A DNA stretch of 64,000 nt from contig CM035311.1 of the NCBI GenBank assembly GCA_002900995.3, positions 1,054,001 through 1,118,000 of the forward strand, read 5' to 3'. The translations under genes and the position numbers were made by a program. Within the stretch, counting starts at the first letter, position 1; each line of letters opens with the position of its first letter. Positions 21,701 to 32,541 of this stretch are shown piece after piece. The notes below the pieces were generated by a model that ran no database searches, was not told the origin of the DNA, and saw nothing but the letters and a program-made list of their open reading frames with translations. Source of the DNA: Ganoderma boninense. Lineage: Eukaryota; Basidiomycota; Agaricomycetes; Polyporales; Polyporaceae.

Positions 21701-24700
21701 GCGAGGCGGACGCGTTTGTGTTCTCGACGAGCACAAGGAGGTACGAGTATGGGGAGAGCAGACCGATTATCGCGATGCTGGAGCCGAAGTGGAGGCAGAG
21801 CGACGTGGCGGGCGTGCAGAATGTCAAGTGCATCCTGCCGTGCCGGTGGGTTGAGGCGAAGGACGTCAAGTTGACGGTTAGTTGGCTCTTTTTTACGTTG
21901 AATCTGTGTGTTGACGATGGTGTTGTTAGCCTGCTTCCGGCCGTGACGCTGTCTTCGCGACCCCTTCGGAGGGCATTGCGATCAACGTCTCGCAAGATGC
22001 GTGCAAGAGCGCGAGCGCGCTCCTGGTGTGCAAGGTCCCGCTTGGCGCGGAAGCCGGCCCCGAGTGGTCTCAGCTGGCATACAAGGAAGTCGACAAGGTG
22101 CACGAGCGCGGCACGTTCCGCTCCCTCGCCTGGCTCACCGAACGCATCCGCAACATCGACGGCCAGTTCTCCGAGTGGCAGGAGGTCGCGACACACGAGC
22201 ACGACGGGAAGAAGGAGAAGGTGGTCGCGTGCCGTCGGTGCGCGCCCGTCTCGCCAGCGATCCTGTGGGCCAAGGCCAAGAAGGGCAAGATCACCGCCGT
22301 CGAGGATACCATCCAAGCCGGCGAGTTCGAGAGGAGTCTCAAGCGCCGCCCCGCGCCGTTCGTCACGCAGCTCAAGGTCGACGAGGACGGCGTCGGGATC
22401 GTGCGCATCGGCGTGAACATCACGTCGCTCATGCACCGTGCCCATTCGCGCCTTCCCACCATCGGGCGCACGGAGACCCCTACCCTCGCCTGGCGGCTCA
22501 ACACCGACTTCACGCCCGCGGTCAAGCTGTCGCTTCCCAAGTTCAAGCTCGCCAGTAACCGCCCCGACAAGGAGCACAAACAACCCCCGAGCTTCAAGTT
22601 GCCCCTCCGTCCCGAGCAGCTCCGCTCCCTTACGTGGATGCTCGAGCAGGAGAAGAAGACCGCCCCGCCCTTCATCGAAGAGGAGATTTCCGAGGCGATC
22701 CTCGAGCCTCTGGGCTGGCGCGCGGAGGGTCGCGCGCAGCGCGCACACCACGTTCGCGGTGGCGTGCTCGCCGACGAGGTCGGGTACGGCAAGACCGCCA
22801 TCTCGCTCGGGCTCATCGATTGTGCGGCGGACGATGTCGAGCGCGAGTTCAAGAAAACGAAGCGTGCCCCTGGCCACATCGCGACCCAGGCGACGCTCAT
22901 CATCGTGCCGCCACATTTGACGCGCCAGTGGGAGAGCGAAGTCCGCAAGTTCACCAAGTCGCGCTTCGAGGTCGTCACGCTTCACACCGCAAGCAACCTC
23001 AACTCCCTCAAGATCCAGGACGTGGTCGACGCCGACATCGTCATCGTCGCTTCGAACCTGTTCAAGAGCTCAGTCTACTTGGACAACCTGGAGGCCATCG
23101 CTGGCGCGGGCGAGCTCCCGGCGCAGGACGGACGGTTCTTCGACGCCCGGCTCGACATCACCCTCAAGGGTCTCCAGAAGCAGGTCGAGAGGCTGCGGGA
23201 CCCGGACGAGGGTGCGAAGGCGGTCATGAACCAGATCAAGGAGGGCAGGAAGATCGGTAAGTCGACCATTTTGTGTATTCATAGTATCGCGCTCAATACT
23301 TGTCTCATATTGCTCGTCAAGACGAGGCCGCGCAGCTCCATACGCAGACGAAGCGCCTCAAGGGCAAGTCGTACCGCGACGCGGCGGACGGGACCGAGAG
23401 CAAGCCGAAGAAGGAAGTGAAGGAGACCAAGAAGGCCAAGGAGTCAGCGCCAGTAGCGAAGAAGGAGCAGAAGAGCGAGACGTTGAAGGCCTCCACTTCG
23501 GTCAAGAAGCCCGCTGCGAGTCCGAGGACGGGAATGACTGTTGAGGTCGTCATCCCTGTTCCCCCAAAGCGCCGTGCGTCCCCTGCGTCCAGCGTCGCCA
23601 CCGCCCCGCCCACATCGGAGGCTGAGCCCGACGAAGAGTCTGATGCCCCCCGTGCTCGTCGCGCCGTGAAGCGGAAGGCAATCGTCATCTCCGACGACGA
23701 TGAGTCGGAGAGCGACGTGCCCAAGAAGGGCAAGGCCCCGGCCAAGAAGCGTCCCGCGAAGCGGTCCAAGGCGTCGGACGACGACGACTACGCTGGCTCG
23801 CCGACGGAAGACAGTGACTCCGAAGAGGAGCCCGACGAGGACGCCTCTGAAGATTCCGACTTCGACAGCGATGAGGACGACGAGGATGAGAGGCCGAAGA
23901 AGGGAAAGGGTAAGGCGAAAGCTGCCCCGAAGAAGCGCGCTCCTGCGAAGAAGTCCCGCTCCGCGCCTGCGACGTCCGAGTCTGAGGACGCGATGGATGT
24001 CGACGACACCGAGGAGGAGTCGAAGTCGAGTGGGAAGGGCAAGAAGCAGCCGGCCAAGAAGCAGAAGACGGAGGCCAAACCGCCGAAGGAGAAGAAGCGG
24101 CGAGAGGACACGGACCCGTGGAAGCTCAAATCGTCATCGGTGCAAAGTCACTGGAAGAAGATGCAAGCGCCGCCCCTCGAGATGTTCCACTTCGCGCGTA
24201 AGATCGTCGACGAGTACACGTATCTAGACGGGAAGGTCCTCTCGATGGTCACGAGCCTGAAGGCGGAGAGGCACTGGGTCCTTTCCGGTACTCCGCCCAT
24301 TCACGACTTCGGCGCGCTGAAGACCATTTCGGCGTTCTTGAACATCCATCTTGGTATCGACGATGACAATGAGGGCCAGTCGTTGCAGGTCAAGAAGCGC
24401 AAGCGAGAGCAGACCGGTGAGTTTCATCTCGGAAGATTCTTTGGCTGGTATTAACGCGGACCACAGCGGTCGAGAAGTTCCACTCTTTCCGCGAGGTTCA
24501 CAGCTTGGAATGGCATGCTCATCGCCACCAGCTTGGTCAAAGGTTCCTCGATCAGTTTGTCCGACAGGTCAGTTCGCTTTCTGTCTTTCTATCTTCCTTT
24601 GCTGACTCAGGCCTCCTAGAACGTCGCAGAGATCGACGAGATCTCTTGGGGTCAAGAAATCCAGAAGGTTACCCTCCCCGCCGCCGAGCGCGCCATCTAT

Positions 24701-26124
24701 CTTGAGCTTGAGCACTACCTACGTGCGATCGACATGACCGTTAAGCGCGGGAGGAAGAGCGAGAGTGATCGCGAAAAGCGGCTGGCCCAAGCTCTTGGTG
24801 ATAGCAGGTACGGGCGAACCCCCCTTAATGCGAGATCATGCATTGATTTGAAGTGCATAGTACTGCTGAAGAGGCACTTCTGAAGCGGTGCTCACATTTC
24901 GAGCTCGAGACCTCGGACAAGGAGAACGCTATGAAGGCGTGCGAGGTTATCGTGCAGGAGCGCAAGCGGCAACTCGAGGACTGCAAGAAGGAGCTGCTCA
25001 AGAAGCTCCATGAGGCAGTCAAGATGGAGAAGAAGATCGGCAAGACGTCGGACGAGTCGTACTTCCGCGAGTACGTCCGCGTCACGCGCACCGAGGGCGT
25101 CGGCGACAAGGAAGCGACCGAGATCGCTCAGGAGCTCCTCGATGAGGCGGGCATCGCCGGGCCTCTCAAGCCCGTGACTAACAAGATTGGCGACAACATC
25201 AAGCGGGGCACCAAGAAGGACGATTCCGATATCCCGAAGGCCATAAGGGACCTGATGTGGGATCATCGCGAGCAAACCCATGAAATCCGTCGGTTGACGA
25301 AGGAGCTCGTGGGTCGCGTGCGGTCCCTCCGCTACTTCACCGTCGTTCGCGATCTTCAAAAGCAGGCCGATACTCCACCAGTCGTCCACTGTCCTAGCTG
25401 CGAACGCGACGGTGTTCCCGTCGAGGAGATCGCGGTGCTCTCATCTTGTGGCCATATGGGCTGCTACACTTGTGTCATGGCGTGTGCTGAACGGGAGGAG
25501 TGCGTGTACGCCGCGTCGGGTGCGTGCAGGGCGGCCGCGCGTGTGCTCAACGTCGTCAAGGGCGATACCCTTGGCGTGGACGATGAAGCGCGAGACGGGC
25601 GTGGCAAGCATTATGGCCTCAAGCTTGAGAAGGTCATGGACCTCATCAAGTATGTTATGGGCGTTCTCATTCCGATATAGCGTGAGCTGACCACACTCGT
25701 GTGTAGGCGCACCATCCCCAAAGACGAGCGTGTCCTCATTTTCGTTCAGTTCCCTGACCTTACCGCTAAGGTCGCTGAGGCACTCGCTGCCAACAAGATT
25801 GCCTTCCTCGAGATCAAAGGCTCTGCATCGATGAAGAGCAGGAACCTCGAGAAGTTCCAGAACGACAGCAAGGAGCGGGTGCTCCTGCTGAACGTCATGG
25901 ACGAGAGCGCGAGTGGCGCGAACCTGACTTCCGCCAACCACGCTATCTTCCTTTCTCCCCTCCTCGCGCCGACTCAGGAGATCTACGAGGCGTGCGAGAC
26001 GCAAGCGATCGGACGTCTACGACGGTATGGCCAGCTGAAGCACGTTAACATTTGGCGGTTCTTCAGCTTGAACACGATTGATGTCGAGATCTACGAGCAG
26101 CGGACGAAGCAGAAGGTGAACTAG
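18712..26124 (+). CDS. DNMT5: DNMT5: cytosine-C5 DNA methyltransferase fused to SNF2 ATPase and RING
   Basis: This multi-exon gene encodes roughly 2,200 residues. Order: N-terminal PIP-box-like QKAITSFF (residues 13-20); methyltransferase motif I MRVATMCSGTESPLLA, catalytic-loop GTSCVDYSNLN and ENV motif VILENVCGAPW; C-terminal methyltransferase motif ELLLTRETEDQLADLAGNAM; a Cys cluster CTCEGRKDM...CVDCDSTSCVKCG; SNF2 lobe 1 with Walker A DEVGYGKTA and a DExx box variant IVDEYTYLD followed by HWVLSGTP; RING CPSCERDGV...CGHMGCYTC; and lobe 2 with QAIGRLRRYGQ. DNMT5 enzymes, known from Cryptococcus, maintain CpG methylation by ATP-driven action on hemimethylated DNA. No N-terminal chromodomain is visible. 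A very charged insert of about 250 residues (about 23340-24110) splits helicase lobe 1. The gene looks intact. Confidence 0.9.
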
Positions 26125-26614
26125 ATGATCTATGTTGTCATGTATTCGGTCGGATTTTATTTGGATAAATGTCGTAATGTACTGCTCTGTAATGGTAATG
26201 CTCATGGATTTTCGCCACTGTTGAGGAATGACGAAGAGAAGGTTGTGAGGAAATACCTGATCATGATTGACATTGGCGAGATTCAGAGATCCTTCGGATA
26301 CAGGTGCCTGAATATCTTGAAGAAAGACAGAGAGCGCACCATAGAAGCAAAAGCAGGACAGAGTGCGTCCTTCATGCGCTCTCTCACTCGTAGACAGTCG
26401 TATCTCCCGTCTGATCAAAACTTGTGTTCTCGAGATTAAACAAAGCATGCACAGGACAAATACCATGGCTATCACGCCGTCCGAGTGTCTACTGAACCGC
26501 TCGTCTGCCCAGAGCCGAGCGGCAAGCTCATTGATACCGAGCTTGTCAGTGTGATCCACGGCCCTACCATCTATTCGCCATCTGGCTTCGTACTGCACGG
26601 AGTGCAGCCATGAC
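26125..26614. other. Intergenic region between convergent DNMT5 and F-box genes
   Basis: Only short unsupported ORFs are present. The two flanking genes converge here, so the stretch should hold their 3' untranslated regions. No clear signal is seen. Confidence 0.45.
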
Positions 26615-29395
26615 TCAGCCTTCTGCGCCAACTGGCATGTCGGACTGAGGTGCCTCCGATGCTTGGATTTTGACGGGTGGAGTCGCGAAGGGGTTGCCGT
26701 ATCCAGCGTGCGGGTAGATAGTGCCGTCCTTCATACAATCGTCAACGTCGGTATGAATGTTGTGTCTGCAGCCCAAGCCAGCAAGTGAGATGACCACCCT
26801 TCTGAAAGAGCATAAGAGCTCGAAAACGTCGGACTCACTCCTGTCGTAGATGCGAGGACAGCCGCTCCTTCCAGTCCCTGGCGGTCACCCCCGCACTGCT
26901 GACGGACCAATTGACACAGAGCGAGCATTCCCAATGCACATCCTGGAGCTCCACCGAGTGCTCTTGCCATTCAGGGGACGACTCTTGTGCGCGCGCCGCG
27001 GCCGTGTCTTCGTCGCTGACGCGCTCCCATGTGCGATGGAGCAGTTCGTCACACAGTGGGAAACCGGGGGCGCATATGAGGGCGTGTTGCAGCTTCGAGA
27101 ACGAACGCGCGTCAGCAAACGCATCGCAAACTTGAACTTGAAAAACGTGGGGAACTCGGGGGGGGGGGGGCAAGGTCGAATTTCAACTTACTGCCGCTTC
27201 CGCGGTAAAGACCCAACGACTCGTATTCATAGACTCCGACTTGCAGTCGACACACCCGACGCGAGCGGCGCATCGCTGGACCTCCTCCCGGGTGGCGCGA
27301 GACGGGTCCAGCCCGAGCGCCGCGACGATGTCGTGCATCAGATCGAAGGCCCGGGCCATGCGGTGCAGATACGAACGCGAAAAGAAGCCCAGCGGCGAGA
27401 ACGGCTCCCACAGCCATTTGTTGGCGCGCAGGGTGTAGGGGCACAGACACATCGCGACATTCGCATACAGGTCTTCGTCGCGCGAGGGTACCGTCGAGGG
27501 ATGGGATTCGGCGGACCGTGGGCAGTCGTGCGCCAGGATGCCTGGGTAGCGCAGGACTTTGACACCGTCGCGGCCGGGGCCGTGACACCTGTGGCACCCT
27601 ACCACCGCCGTGGCCAGAGTGAGAGGGTCGACGCCGTCAGGGATGGGGCTGAGGTGGCGGCTGAAGAGTTCGGTGAGCTCCCTCTTGCGCTCGACGTACC
27701 ACTCGGCCACCAAGGACGGAATAAACGGAGAGAAAGCCGCGGCGCTGACCACAGCGGTGCCTGGGTTTTCGATCAGGACTCTGAACACGTTGTTCATGGC
27801 GAGGTCGATGAACAACGGGCGACAATCCGTGGAGGCATTTCGTGGAAGTTGGACACAGTGGGACGCGATCGCCGCCCCGAGATTGGCAAAGCTCGCTCGA
27901 TAAAGATTGACCCGCTCCTGGCGTACCCTTTTGAGAAACGGTTCTAATGCTACCTGGACTTTTGGCCATTCTGGAAGATCACTGCAAGTTAGCTCGCTCG
28001 CTCGTCGTGACTTGCCACACTACCGAACATCAACTAACGTACCTTGTTCCGACAGTTTGATAGAACGACGAACTGAGATTTGTGCCGATTTTAAACTGGT
28101 GGATAGAGTGCCAAGTCGATCCAGGTAGTCAACTTCGCCAGACCAGCTGGTCTTCCGCAGCCGCTCAACAATTCTACTCAAAGTTTCATGTCAGCAGTAT
28201 ACCAGTAGAGCGATATCGAAGGACAAAAACTGACTCAGTGAAGCGTTCCTCGCGTCTCTCCTTCATCGCCGCATCGCAGTTGGGTCCAAGGGAGTCTCTT
28301 GACCACTGTTGCAGGTCGCGTCGATACTGAGATTAACAAGGGTCAGCGGTGCGTGCATACAGGTTAGCGATGAGGAGCCCTCACCATCGAACGCTCCCAA
28401 ATTTCCGCCGCGTGGACCTTGACCGCCTGCCGTACCTTCGCCACGATCTCGTCGCTGAAAGCGGTTTCCGGACTCGGCAGTCCCTCCAGAAAGCCGTCTA
28501 CCTGTCGCTTGTAGAATCGCCCGCCGTCGTCGTCAACATCATCGTCTCTGCGGGATGGTGAAACATACCCAAGGAAAAATACAGAAGGTCAAATAAACGA
28601 AGCGAGGGAAGCATAGTGAAGCCCTGGCTTACCGGTCGCCCGAACGAGGCTTGGGATAGTATACATCGAACAATCTTTCCAGAGGGTCGTCCAGGGCAAG
28701 AAACTTGGACCATTTTCGCATCCGTCCTCGTACATCTTCCTCTCCGTACGATCTGTCCAGGAGTACCGGATGAGAGAGACAGAACACATGATGGGGACTC
28801 GACACTCACTCTTGAGGGAGACAACGCTTGCACACCCGTGTGTACCATGCCCAGTTAACTTCGCGAACGGCTGACCCACAATGCTGGTCCTGTGGGGTCA
28901 ATAGCAGCACCGGCGAGGGTACGGAATAGAGCGCATACATGGCAGTGCGGAGAGTAGAGGAGGCATGCGAAGGCGCGTTCGCTGAGGAAGGGCGGCCTGT
29001 TGGGGACGTCTTCGGCATTCTCTCGCGCAAGCCGCCACAAGGGCTCCTTTGCATCTGAGTGGAGCAGCGAGTGGAATGCTCTGCACGCGTGGCAGAAGTG
29101 GAGGAGGTCCTGGGGGTGAAGCCGACCGAAGATCTGCGGTTGCCGGCGGCGGCGGTGGCGGGGTGGAGGGATAGGTCTGAGTACAAAAGTGACATGGAGA
29201 AGAGGAGTTGACGGATACCATTGACTGGAGTTCCGGCAGTCTACGAAGGGCTTTTAAGAATGCCTTCACAGACGGGTATGAAAAACTAGCGTTTGTGTTC
29301 GTTGCACGGTGGGTGGGACTCACTGCAAGACCATGTGGCACAGCATCCTCAGTATCGAAGGAGGAATGGAACGCCTTGAACTTCTTCGGGGGCAT
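26615..29395 (-). CDS. F-box protein of an agaricomycete-specific type
   Basis: The proposed start is MPPKKFKAFHSSFDTEDAV at 29395. The next exon reads AFLKALRRLPELQSM, and after an intron acceptor (CAACCGCAG) comes the F-box core IFGRLHPQDLLHFCHACRAF with LLHSDAKEPLWRLARENAED. A cysteine-bearing segment (SPHCHVCAL) follows. Later exons include DGGRFYKRQVDGFLEGLPSP, VRQAVKVHAAEIWERSM and a long exon at 27183-27815. The tail contains CDELLHRTWERVSDEDT and DWKERLSSHLRQE, and ends near 26615. F-box proteins recruit targets to SCF ubiquitin ligases. This layout, with an N-terminal F-box, a Cys-rich patch and a long variable C-terminus, is common in mushroom genomes, and targets are unknown. Exon joins are approximate. 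A run of ten G lies in one intron near 27165. Confidence 0.65.
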
Positions 29396-29951
29396 CGCAG
29401 GTGGGAGGACAAGGTGGAGAGACAGGTTTTCAATGTGGGTATGGCGGGATTCTCCCAGAAGGAAACCCCTGGGCGAATTTATATGGGTGGCTCGCCCCCT
29501 CCTCCATATCGCCACAACCGGCGTAGGGGTGTGTCAAGTGGCAAGTTTCTGGACTCGGCACAAGCAGAACACGTTGTTAAGGCTGGCGTAGCAACAACTT
29601 GGAGCTGGTCCCGACACAATACCACATCCGCACACCCACTCAGCGTGACTCGACGCTCGTCTGACTAGGAATGAGCAGGACGCGTGCGGTGAGCATAACG
29701 TATTAGAGTGTCCAAAAGAACAACACAGACCTTGAGACGGGGCGAAGCGGGGCGTTGATCAGTGGGCGGTCGGAGGAAAAGATAAGAGCGGCGGCGTCGA
29801 CGTCAATCCTCCCCCAGGAATCAAATTTACACGGCTGACTCGCATCGTCCTGGGTCCAGGAAGTGTATGCAAAATAGAATAGTCCCATGCTGGGGGACAT
29901 GACAATGAGGTTGAAGAAGGTGGCGTTGACGAGCTGGTTAGAGGTAAAAGA
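29396..29951. other. Upstream region of the F-box gene
   Basis: A minus-strand ORF at 29703-29900 (MGLFYFAYTSWTQDDASQP and so on) has no recognisable family. It could be an exon of something lost or chance. I call no gene here. Confidence 0.3.
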
Positions 29952-30025
29952 TGAGTCGGCCCAGGATCGAACTGAGGACCTTCTGTGTGTTAGACAGATG
30001 CGATAACCAACTACGCCACCGACCC
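29952..30025 (-). tRNA. tRNA-Val (AAC anticodon)
   Basis: The minus strand folds as a 74 nt cloverleaf including the discriminator base. The acceptor stem GGGTCGG pairs with CCGACTC (one G-U). The D arm is GCG...CGC, and the anticodon stem TCTGT/ACAGA encloses loop CTAACAC with anticodon AAC. The T arm is CTCAG-TTCGATC-CTGGG, with discriminator A. There is no intron and no encoded CCA. Both internal promoter boxes (A box in the D arm, B box GTTCGATCC) are intact. Confidence 0.92.
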
Positions 30026-30182
30026 ATGCTGACTTCGCTTCATAGCGGAGTCTATTCTTGAGACTCGACTCAACAGAAACCCGTTAAGCTCAGACTGCTC
30101 AAGCAGTCAAGCTCAAGGGGAGGCTGACCGCAAGCGCAGACAACGTCTGGTCAGAATCGTCCAAGGCACACGCCACTCAACC

Positions 30183-31496
30183 ATGAAATCCCTCGCGCTC
30201 CTCCTCGCGCTCTCGCTAGCACCCCAAGCCTCAGTGAGCACTGCCACCCTCGCGGCCGCCTGCACGCCCACGCACGACCACCTGGACACGACCACGGGCC
30301 GGTTCTCCAGCGACTGTGACGACACGTCCTTCTGCGCCCCCAACGCGAACAGCACGGGGACGGGCGCGGGGACGTGTCAGCCGCGCCAGTGCCGGCGCGA
30401 CGAGTTCCCGTTCGGATTCAGCAACACGACGCTGCCGATCCCCCCGCTGTGCGCGCGGGGCGCGTTCTGCCCGGACGACGGCAGCGGGTGCCGCCCGCTC
30501 GCGGCGGTGGGGACGCCGTGCGCGGCGGGGCGGGACGAGCAGTGCGCGCCGCCTGCGGACTGGGCGGAGCTCGCGGGCTGGCTGAACGTGAACGGGTCGT
30601 TGTGCCTCAAGTCGGTGTGCACGTAAGTACGTCGGCCGTGGGCCGTCTGGGTGCAGTAGTGTGGAACGGGGTGCAGATTTGCGTTGACCATGACTATTCT
30701 GGGGATGGGGCTGGGGATGTGCTGGGGCAGGTGGGCGAACAGGACGCTGGGCCAGCCGTGCGTGCGCGACGTCACGGTCTACATGGACAGCTCGGGGTTC
30801 GGCAACGAGATCACCAAGCATGACTGCCGCACGCCGAGGTTCTACTGCCATGACCAGTTCCAGGTCTGCGTCCCGACGAAGGCATTAGGTGTCCAGTGCG
30901 CGGCCGATTACGAGTGTCATTCGGTGCGTGGGTATCGCATGTCGGCCGTTGACTGCACGGCTGAGGTTGCTTGGGTAGCACAACTGCGGACCCAATGGTG
31001 CATGCCTCCAGGCGAAAGGCACACCCAACATTGTGAAGACTTGGCAAGTAGCTGTCACTGCATTCAGCGTCGTAGCAAGTAGGTCGTCAATAAACAAGGT
31101 GCATGAGCTGGGACGATGCTGACGCCGCCTTGCAAGCGATGGCCGCCATTGTGACTGTCTTGACACTGGTACACAAGAGATTGCGGTTGAGGCGCCTGGC
31201 GGAGATTCGAGAATACTACGAGGAACAGATGACGTACGTCTTTTGGAGAACGCCTGCCCAATTACCGTCACTCACGGTAGCTCCAGCCTGCGAACATCCC
31301 TCGCTACATTGCACGCGGTCGCAGCAAACCGCCGTGTTAAGGACAAGCGGTATGATTGATGAGGGTAGGAGTGTTGCTTCTTGTTCTTTGCGTTCGACCC
31401 TAAACCCACATATAGGCGATCGCAGTTGGAGTGGCTCAGCAACTGCAGAGGTGGTCGAGAACGTTCAAGTGGAGGTTCGAGCAGTTCATAGGATGA
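30183..31496 (+). CDS. Secreted or single-pass cysteine-rich membrane protein, unknown function
   Basis: The start MKSLALLLALSLAPQASVS at 30183 is a classic signal peptide. The ectodomain has many cysteines (SSDCDDTSFCAP, CQPRQCRRDEFPFGF, ARGAFCPDDGSGCRP, VGTPCAAGRDEQCAPP). After an intron it continues WANRTLGQPCVRDV, FYCHDQFQVCVPTKALGVQC. A hydrophobic segment near WQVAVTAFSVVAS and another near AMAAIVTVLTLVHKR suggest one or two membrane spans. A basic cytoplasmic tail ends AVGVAQQLQRWSRTF...RFEQFIG at 31496. The pattern is familiar from many polypore genomes as a cell-surface orphan family, but no function is known to me. Exon joins after 30920 are approximate. Confidence 0.65.
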
Positions 31497-31666
31497 GACC
31501 CGTGCGGTTGGGATGGACTGGTTCTAAGCGAAGAAAGCGGGAGTGATATATTAGAATACATAACGTACACTTGCGCCAAATTACACCTCTAATGAGTCCA
31601 TGCTGTCCACCACGGGCATGCAAGACGGGACGAAGACGGCCGTCCAAGGGGTAGACCGTAGACCGA

Positions 31667-32131
31667 CTACTTGGACGACATTGCGTAGCCAGTCGTATCG
31701 AGCACCTGCTTGCCGCATATTGCGCATACACCTCGCTTGTATGCGCATCCTGCGAGGGGGCGTCAGCCTCTGGGCAAGGGCCAGTGGAATGGCAACGCAC
31801 CGTGACAATACTTGGCTTTATTCTGGGTGACCGTAGACTTACAATCCTTACATTTACCTTGGTACGGCTGACGGGCATAGCAGACATAAGTTTCTGGGAG
31901 GAGGGAGGACGGAGAGTGGAATGCGCACCTGAAACCTGTTCTTAGAGCTCCCTGGCCTCGACAAGAGCTTGTTCTCCCCGACCTTGCGCGAACCTTCCTT
32001 GATGGCCTGCGATGTGGATTTGAACGGATCAGGAGCAGCAAGCTTGGAAGTTTTCTAGCACAATCATTCAGCACTCTCCAGCAAATAGGAACGAGGAACT
32101 TGCGCACGGCTTCGCATTTCTTGCAGACCAT
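31667..32131 (-). CDS. CRIPT homologue (cysteine-rich PDZ-binding protein)
   Basis: Four short exons on the minus strand read MVCKKCEA, then SKLAAPDPFKSTSQAIKEG and SRKVGENKLLSRPGSSKNRF, then PYQGKCKDCKSTVTQNKAKYCHG, then CAYKRGVCAICGKQVLDTTG, ending MSSK. All four conserved CxxC pairs are present (CKKC, CKDC, CHGC across the last splice, CAIC). The length, about 105 residues, equals that of the family. CRIPT was named for binding PDZ domains in animals. It is conserved across eukaryotes and has been linked to the minor spliceosome. The protein is likely a zinc-binding nuclear or cytosolic scaffold. The start is the ATG at 32131; the gene reads intact. Confidence 0.88.
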
Positions 32132-32541
32132 GGTGGTGGGGATGGGGAGAGCTTTGTCGCAACCGCCACCATCCTCCGGCGCGTCGATAGGCGTCGATGA
32201 CACAGCAATCTGGCTTATCTAAGCATAACAGACGCTCTCGCGTGATTGAGGCGCCCAAAATGGTGCAGCGGCAGCCCACGTTGAACTCTTCGAATGTTGA
32301 GGCCCTGTTCAGCTCGCGTACGAACTTTTCGTTCGGCTGCATCGGTCGTCGATACGTGCTGATGTTCTCAATTCGCAGTACAATGGATGTGGGCACATAG
32401 GTGAAGAATGGCTTCGACTTGGTATGGACACATCTTGACTCTCGGGGAAAACTCTACTTCACAATTGCATTCAACTTCATAACCTGCCCACAGATCCATT
32501 GAATTCATTCATGAGGGATATGATGACTTCACCAAGGCATC

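Noticed and set aside
20961..22985. Minus-strand open frame of 674 codons
   Set aside because: It is the antisense shadow of GC-rich DNMT5 exons. The plus strand carries clear conserved motifs.
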